In this document: piece by piece, positions 59,285 through 64,000 of the stretch | How the letters are laid out: every line of letters starts with the position of its first letter | How positions within the stretch are numbered: the stretch's first letter is position 1 | NCBI RefSeq assembly: GCF_000428945.1 | Contig: NZ_AUAX01000021.1 | Span: forward strand, 62,001-126,000 | Length of the DNA: 64,000 nucleotides | Reading direction: 5' to 3' | Origin: Hamadaea tsunoensis DSM 44101 | GTDB lineage: Bacteria > Actinomycetota > Actinomycetes > Mycobacteriales > Micromonosporaceae | Notes under the pieces: model-generated | What the model was told of the DNA's origin: nothing | Database searches by the model: none | The model's input: only the letters and a program-made list of their open reading frames with translations | Program-made: the position numbers and the translations under genes

Positions 59285-61117
59285 GTGAATTCGGGATCGC
59301 CCGTGACGGCGCGCTGCCTGATCTGCGGCTGGCCGGCCGGCACCGGGGCGGAGTGCATCGTCTGCCACTCTCCGCTGGCCGGCGCCGAGGATGCCCGCCG
59401 CCGGGCTCGGCTGGCGTGGGATCTGCGGGCCGCGCACCGGGCGGCGGCCGGTGACGAGCGCGCCCTGCTGGCCCTGGTCGCCGAGGTACGCAGCGACGAC
59501 CCGGTCGAGCCGGCGGACATCCTGGCCGCCGGTATGAACCTGCGCTGGGAGCCTGACCGGCATTACGACCACAGTCTCGGTGCGATCGCAAACCTGCTCA
59601 GCGCCCTTGTCGCCGGCGACCTCGAAGTACTCGTGTTCGTCTGCCTCACCGCCGACGGAATCGAGCTCCACCGAGCGGAGGCGAGCGGCTCGCGGCTGGC
59701 GCACATGGCCGACCCCGGACCGAGATCGGAGTGGGCGGAGCTCACCGCCGCTCTGCCCACCGACCCACTGCGGCGCCGATTCGTGCTGGCGGGGGGTATC
59801 GGCACGAACGAACCCGCCGACCCGGTCGCCGTCGTGGCTGACATCCTCTCCCAACTGCCGGACCTCGACGCCCTGTTGATCTCCTCCCGGCGGGCGATCG
59901 TCGTGGTCGACGGCTGCCCGGACTGGCTGCCGTTGAGCCGGGTACGCGCCGAGGCGGTCACCCGTTACCGGGCGTCGACGTGCCTCAAGCATCCCCTGAC
60001 CGGCCCCGATGACAGCGCGGCCGCTCTCGTGGACAGCCTGGTACGCCAGGCCCCGGTCGGCGTACGCCATGAACTGGTCCTGATCCGGCCCGGTGACGAC
60101 GGTGTGCTCCAGCTGGAGATGGCGACCGTCCTACGGCCCGGTGAGAAGAGCACGGCGGTCAACGAGGTGGAGATCTACGCGCCGGTGGGCCCGACAGGGC
60201 CGGTGGCGTTGCCGTTCGTCATCCGCCCGACCGCGGTGACGGAGCCCGCGGACTGGGAGATGGTCGAGCTGATGCTGGCCGATGTCCCGCGGGGACGGCG
60301 TAGCCGCATCCGGGTCTCCCTCAACGACCGCGCCCAGTTCGCGCTCGACGGTGTGCCGGTCGTGAGCGGGCCTTCGTCGACGTGGCTGGAACTGTTGCAC
60401 CGCATGCCACGCCGCCTGGTCGGTGGTCCGATCGACGTCGTCTTCGCGGTAGAGCTGGTCGACGGTCCTGCCGCCGAGGCCCGGCTCGATCTGGTCCGCG
60501 CGACGGTGGACGCGATCGCGAGTGAGGTGTGGGATCCCGAGCTGATCAGGGTCGGTGCGATCGGCTACTTCCAGCATGGTGACCTACGCCGGGAACCGGA
60601 GACCCATGTTCAGCCACTCACCGCCCCGGCCCTGGCCAAGCGTGCGCTGGCGGCCTGGCGTACGCGATCCAATGTGGATGATTACGCCGCCTGCGTGGAG
60701 GAAGCCCTCGCGGACGCCGCCGAGCTGGCCTGGCGTGACGAGGCGCACCGCTTCCTCGTGACGTTCGGATCTCGGCCCCCCTACCTGCGGGACCAGCTGC
60801 CGGCCTACACCAACGCGTGTCGCAAAGGGCTGGACTGGGTTGCGGCGTACAACCATCTCGCGGCGCGTGGCGTACGCATGATCGGAGTGCTCGGTCAGCC
60901 GGAGTGGCCTGCCCCGCGCACCACCGATGACGTCGCCTGGGTACGGCTGCACGAGGCGTGGCAGGCGCTCGGCGCGCACGCCTCCTTCGCACAGCAGGAC
61001 ACCGAGATCGCCGACATCCTGCACGCGGTGCAGGTCGCGTATGTCACGCCGTCGACCCCGTTCGCGTACGCGGTCGCGACTTCCCCCAGTCGGAACCATC
61101 CGGAGAGGACCTCATGA
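59285..61117 (+). CDS. Zinc-ribbon and degenerate vWA domain protein
   Basis: 610 aa from GTG 59285 (GGAG 7 nt upstream). A CxxC-x9-CxxC zinc ribbon occupies residues 11-27 (CLIC ... CIVC). The middle part (about 90-370) is alpha/beta with repeated beta-rich segments, some like TerD/vWA-associated modules. From about 380 the sequence GGPIDVVFAVELVDG starts a vWA-like Rossmann fold whose metal-binding DxSxS is lost; LVRATVDAIASEVWDPELIR and HRFLVTFGSRPPYLRD continue it. It is coupled to the GTPase gene by an ATGA overlap. It probably senses or scaffolds within the GTPase/GAP1 system. Confidence 0.7.
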   Translation: MNSGSPVTARCLICGWPAGTGAECIVCHSPLAGAEDARRRARLAWDLRAAHRAAAGDERALLALVAEVRSDDPVEPADILAAGMNLRWEPDRHYDHSLGAIANLLSALVAGDLEVLVFVCLTADGIELHRAEASGSRLAHMADPGPRSEWAELTAALPTDPLRRRFVLAGGIGTNEPADPVAVVADILSQLPDLDALLISSRRAIVVVDGCPDWLPLSRVRAEAVTRYRASTCLKHPLTGPDDSAAALVDSLVRQAPVGVRHELVLIRPGDDGVLQLEMATVLRPGEKSTAVNEVEIYAPVGPTGPVALPFVIRPTAVTEPADWEMVELMLADVPRGRRSRIRVSLNDRAQFALDGVPVVSGPSSTWLELLHRMPRRLVGGPIDVVFAVELVDGPAAEARLDLVRATVDAIASEVWDPELIRVGAIGYFQHGDLRREPETHVQPLTAPALAKRALAAWRTRSNVDDYAACVEEALADAAELAWRDEAHRFLVTFGSRPPYLRDQLPAYTNACRKGLDWVAAYNHLAARGVRMIGVLGQPEWPAPRTTDDVAWVRLHEAWQALGAHASFAQQDTEIADILHAVQVAYVTPSTPFAYAVATSPSRNHPERTS

Positions 61118-62223
61118 GCCTCCAGCCCCCGCCCGTGTCGTCGCGCCTGGCGTCTTCCAACTCGGCCGCTCCGGTCGTCGCCGGTCCAGCGCCGGCGGTG
61201 CCGAGACCGCCGTCCTCGGCGCGGCCGTCCGCGGCGCCGGCGCCCGCCGTGCCACCCGGCCCGCCGCCCATCAGCATCGGGCTGTGCGGTGCCACCGGCG
61301 GCGGCAAGACGACCTTCCTGGCTACCTTGAACACCGCGATCCAGAACGCCAACCTCGGTGGCGACCAGTGGACGTTGACCGCGCGCGACGAGGCATCGCT
61401 CAAGTTCCTGCGCGAGCGCGAGGCCGAGGTGATCAGTGGCCGCATGTTCCCGCAGAGCACCACGGTCACCAGTCAATACCAGTGGCGGATCGACGGGAGT
61501 ACGGCGCCGGCGAGAACCGGGCGGTTCCGGCGTACGCCGACCGCGCGGCCGATCAGCTTCGTCATCGACGTGGAGGACCGGCCCGGCAGCGCCTTCCTCA
61601 TGGACGACGACGCCAGCTTCAAGATCACTGAGGAGGGCCTCAAGCGGCTCGCCGACGCCAGTGCCCTGATCTTCATCTTCGACCCGATCCGCGAGCTCGA
61701 CCGCGGCGACGTGCAGGTCCGGTCCAACTGGCAGTACTTCAGCGGTCTGGTGCAGACCCTGGGCATGCGCCTCGGACAGCTGGGCCGGCTCGCCCCGAAC
61801 GGACGGCTGCCGCACAAGCTGGCGGTCTGCGTCACCAAGTACGACGACCCGAAGATCTTCGGGCACGCGTACCACGCGGGGCTGATCGACGTGGACGCCG
61901 ACGGACAGCCGCACGTGCCCGCCGATCGCACGAACGAGTACTTCGAGTGGTTCTGCGGATTCGCCGAGCGGCACGCTCAGGACTCGGCGCCGTCTCAGTT
62001 CCTCGGCCTGATGCGAGCCTCCTTTCAGCCCGACGCCGTACGCGTCTTCTGCACCTCGTCGGTGGGCTTCTACACCGAGCCCGGCAAGGAGATCGACCTG
62101 CACGACTGCTGGAACGTCCGCATCGTCGACGGGTTGCCCCGCGTACGCGGACGGCTTCGCCCGATCAACGTTCTGGAGCCGCTCGCCGCCCTGGAAAGCA
62201 AGATCAGCACGGGGGCGTGGTGA
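61114..62223 (+). CDS. P-loop GTPase of the GAP1-associated type
   Basis: 369 aa from ATG 61114 (ATGA overlap). A Pro/Ala-rich N-terminal tail of about 50 residues is followed by the P-loop ISIGLCGATGGGKTTFLATL (Gly59-Thr66). The guanine-recognition motif is probably CVTKYDD (Thr241-Asp244), in the place of NKxD. Walker B-like FVIDVEDRPG lies between. The arrangement fits the divergent GTPases found next to GAP1 proteins in predicted NTP-dependent conflict systems. The last base of its stop is the first of the next ATG. Confidence 0.8.
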   Translation: MSLQPPPVSSRLASSNSAAPVVAGPAPAVPRPPSSARPSAAPAPAVPPGPPPISIGLCGATGGGKTTFLATLNTAIQNANLGGDQWTLTARDEASLKFLREREAEVISGRMFPQSTTVTSQYQWRIDGSTAPARTGRFRRTPTARPISFVIDVEDRPGSAFLMDDDASFKITEEGLKRLADASALIFIFDPIRELDRGDVQVRSNWQYFSGLVQTLGMRLGQLGRLAPNGRLPHKLAVCVTKYDDPKIFGHAYHAGLIDVDADGQPHVPADRTNEYFEWFCGFAERHAQDSAPSQFLGLMRASFQPDAVRVFCTSSVGFYTEPGKEIDLHDCWNVRIVDGLPRVRGRLRPINVLEPLAALESKISTGAW

Positions 62224-64000
62224 TGTCACAGGCGCGGACCGTCGCCGTTCGCTGGGCTCTGCGCGGCAAGCCGCAAGGGTCGGCCGACGACTACCAGATC
62301 ATGGCGTGCGACGCCGGGGCGGCGGCCCGGTCGACCTATGCGGCGCGCATCAGTGACATGGTCCGGGCCGACCCCAGCTCGGCTTCCGAGGGGCGCGTGG
62401 ACGCGCTGCCCTGGCTGCTGGTGGGGCCGTGGGAAGCGGAGAACCGGGTCAGCGCGGCCATCGTGTACTGGCCGGACGCCGACTACCGCGACGGTGTCGG
62501 CCGGCCGGTGATGTTCACCCGCTATCTCGACGTTCCGTGGCCGGACCTCGCCGCCGCCGGAGCGGACCTGGCAGGGCTTTACACCGCGCTCGCGACCCTG
62601 CCCGCCGACGGTTCCCGCGCGGCCCAGGTGACGCTGTCCGAACCGGACCCGGCCGGGATGCTGGCGACAGTGGAGGCCCTCGATCCGATCTGGCTCGCCG
62701 GAGTGGCGGCGGCCCTCCTCGACGGCCCGGTGCGCATCGTGCCGGACGCCCGCAGGCAGACTGCCGAGGACCGCCTCCAGGTGCTGGACGCGGTCGCCAC
62801 ACTGCTGCCGTACGGGCTGCGCGCCCGGCTGTCGGCCGGTACCTGGTCGGCGCACCCCGGTGACGGGCTTCGGCTGGCCTTCGCCGCCCAGGCGAGTGAG
62901 GGCCAGCAGCTGGTGCGCTTCGGCGAACCTGTCGGTGCGCACCGGGGCCTGGCCGCCATCGAGTACGCCTACCGCTGTTCCCGCCTGCTCAAGAGCATCG
63001 GTACCCAGGGCGTGGTCGAGGCGCTCTGGCGGGACCGGCGTTCCTACGATTGGGCTGACCCGGGCCAGGTCCTGCGGAGCCTGGAAGGGTTGGACCGGCC
63101 GTTCGCGGTGCACCAGGACATGCTGATGGGCACCGCGAAGATCAGCGATGTCGTGGCCCTGCTGAACGCCCCCGAGACCGACCTCGCCAGGGCCGAACCG
63201 GAGGTGGTCGACCGGCTGGTCCGCGAGGTCGCCGGCAAGGCCCTCGGCGACCAGGTACGCGCGCTCGACCGGCACTGGCCCGTCCCGGCTGTCCGCGAGG
63301 CGATCCTCCAGTCGATGCTGGCCTGCGCCAATCCGCGGCAGACGGTTTCGCTCTGGCGGACCGCCGACGCGTACGGCGAGAGCGTTTCGGTGTTGTGCGA
63401 GCTCATCGACCGGGCGAGCGTCGGCAGCCTCGACGAGCGCCACCATGTCGCCGCGTTCCTGGCCGAGATGAACATGTTCGCACCCGGTGAAGAGCTGCGC
63501 TGGGCGCTGCTGACGGCACCGGAGATCACCGCTCTGCTGGTCCTTGAACTTCTGCCGACCCGGGCAGCGTACGCGCGACCCTGGCTGGACCTCTTGTTCG
63601 GCGACACGGCGACCGAACGTCCACAGTGGGCAGAGGCGTTCGTGGCGATGCGTGCCGGCCGACCTGTTCTGACCAAGGAGCAGATCCTGCCGGACGCGCA
63701 CGGCGGGCGCTGGATGATGCTCGCGCTGCTGGCCGCGGCCGATGCGGCCGGTACCCCCGGCACCTTCCTCACCTGCGACAACGCCTGGTCGGTGCTGCTC
63801 AACCAGCTCAAGGCGGACGACGCCGCCGTCAAGGCGCGGTTCAAAGCGCTCGCCCTCGGTCTGTCCAGGCTGGACGATCGTCCCCACGCCGCCCTCGACC
63901 TGCTCGTCTTCGCGGTCGGCGGCCTGGCCGGCAGCACGCCCTGGGACGGGCGCGCGTACGCCGCGGTGGCCGACTACTACGCCGAGATCAACCAAAAGCT
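62223..64000 (+). CDS. GTPase-associated protein 1 (GAP1)-like protein, 3' end outside window
   Basis: At least 592 aa and still open at the window end. ATG 62223 shares a base with the GTPase stop (GTG 62220 is an alternative). The N-terminus VRWALRGKPQGSADDYQIMA, then LPWLLVGPWE and DYRDGVGRPVMFTRYLDVPW, is as I remember for GAP1 N-terminal domains, followed by the long helical middle region. GAP1 is the central large subunit of GTPase-based conflict systems predicted in multicellular bacteria. The C-terminal, often effector-bearing, part is not in the window. The assignment is from memory of the family pattern. Confidence 0.72.
   Translation, partial: MSQARTVAVRWALRGKPQGSADDYQIMACDAGAAARSTYAARISDMVRADPSSASEGRVDALPWLLVGPWEAENRVSAAIVYWPDADYRDGVGRPVMFTRYLDVPWPDLAAAGADLAGLYTALATLPADGSRAAQVTLSEPDPAGMLATVEALDPIWLAGVAAALLDGPVRIVPDARRQTAEDRLQVLDAVATLLPYGLRARLSAGTWSAHPGDGLRLAFAAQASEGQQLVRFGEPVGAHRGLAAIEYAYRCSRLLKSIGTQGVVEALWRDRRSYDWADPGQVLRSLEGLDRPFAVHQDMLMGTAKISDVVALLNAPETDLARAEPEVVDRLVREVAGKALGDQVRALDRHWPVPAVREAILQSMLACANPRQTVSLWRTADAYGESVSVLCELIDRASVGSLDERHHVAAFLAEMNMFAPGEELRWALLTAPEITALLVLELLPTRAAYARPWLDLLFGDTATERPQWAEAFVAMRAGRPVLTKEQILPDAHGGRWMMLALLAAADAAGTPGTFLTCDNAWSVLLNQLKADDAAVKARFKALALGLSRLDDRPHAALDLLVFAVGGLAGSTPWDGRAYAAVADYYAEINQK

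Noticed and set aside
62226-63995. 589-codon minus-strand frame opposite the GAP1-like gene, and the similar one at 53846-55948
   Set aside because: Both are compositional mirrors of plus-strand genes that are coupled to their neighbours by overlaps.
1-64000. CRISPR array, rRNA operon, prophage or complete insertion sequence
   Set aside because: No regularly spaced repeats, rRNA-like sequence, phage structural genes, integrase or full transposase were seen; only transposase fragments.

Overview
The window is high-GC (roughly 70%) actinobacterial chromosomal DNA. The F420-type LLM oxidoreductase, LacI/TetR/LuxR-LAL regulators, SpoIIE-type phosphatase, Tat/Sec-exported enzymes, frequent GTG/TTG starts and many ATGA/GTGA overlaps fit a filamentous actinomycete. 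I infer Micromonosporales or a relative, but no marker gene here proves it.

Layout. (1) 1-14.6 kb is a catabolic island for an unidentified organic acid or alcohol. It has a Tat-exported PQQ-type dehydrogenase, TetR, a shikimate/quinate-dehydrogenase-like enzyme, a citryl-CoA-lyase-like protein coupled to a class III CoA-transferase, an IclR regulator, an aldehyde dehydrogenase coupled to a ThDP enzyme, and a complete branched-chain-amino-acid-type ABC importer with a fused LivM-LivG. (2) 14.6-15.7 kb is decayed DNA: a truncated cupin gene, a small hypothetical gene and a Tn3-type transposase fragment. (3) 15.7-27.1 kb is a carbohydrate island: three LacI regulators, a GH36 alpha-galactosidase, a sugar ABC importer and a secreted clan GH-A glycosidase with two CBM35-like modules. 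Repeated LacI-type operators lie in front of the galactosidase and the importer. (4) 27.1-28.4 kb holds a GH5 cellulase pseudogene and an orphan tRNA T-arm-like sequence. (5) 28.4-41.7 kb contains a SpoIIE phosphatase, a secreted hydrolase, two translationally coupled giant LuxR-family (LAL) ATPases (the second without its DNA-binding domain), and two minus-strand operons (hydrolase/quinone reductase/SDR and cupin/DUF4331/SulP). Four copies of one inverted-repeat motif precede these units and suggest a local LAL regulon. (6) 42-52.4 kb has a MerR-SDR pair around a perfect 28-bp operator, then an unusual metabolic cluster: amidohydrolase, isopropylmalate-dehydrogenase-like enzyme, two acyl-CoA-dehydrogenase-like proteins lacking the usual catalytic Glu, a U32-like protein, an MDR reductase and an LLM oxidoreductase. 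An IS256 fragment and a GNAT gene follow.

(7) 53.1-64 kb (running off the window) is the most unusual part. Seven plus-strand genes, almost all overlapping, encode a class III nucleotidyl-cyclase-like protein, a 755-aa HEAT-like protein of unknown function, a Band7/SPFH-like plus vWA-like fusion, a Crp/Fnr regulator with an intact cyclic-nucleotide pocket, a zinc-ribbon plus degenerate-vWA protein, a P-loop GTPase and a GAP1-like protein. The last three resemble the GTPase/GAP1 'ternary' conflict systems proposed from comparative genomics of multicellular bacteria. A cyclase and a cNMP receptor in the same cluster suggest a cyclic-nucleotide-wired version of such a system.

Most boundaries between islands carry dead genes or transposase fragments, which is consistent with an accessory, repeatedly rearranged region. 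No rRNA, complete tRNA, CRISPR array or intact mobile element was seen.
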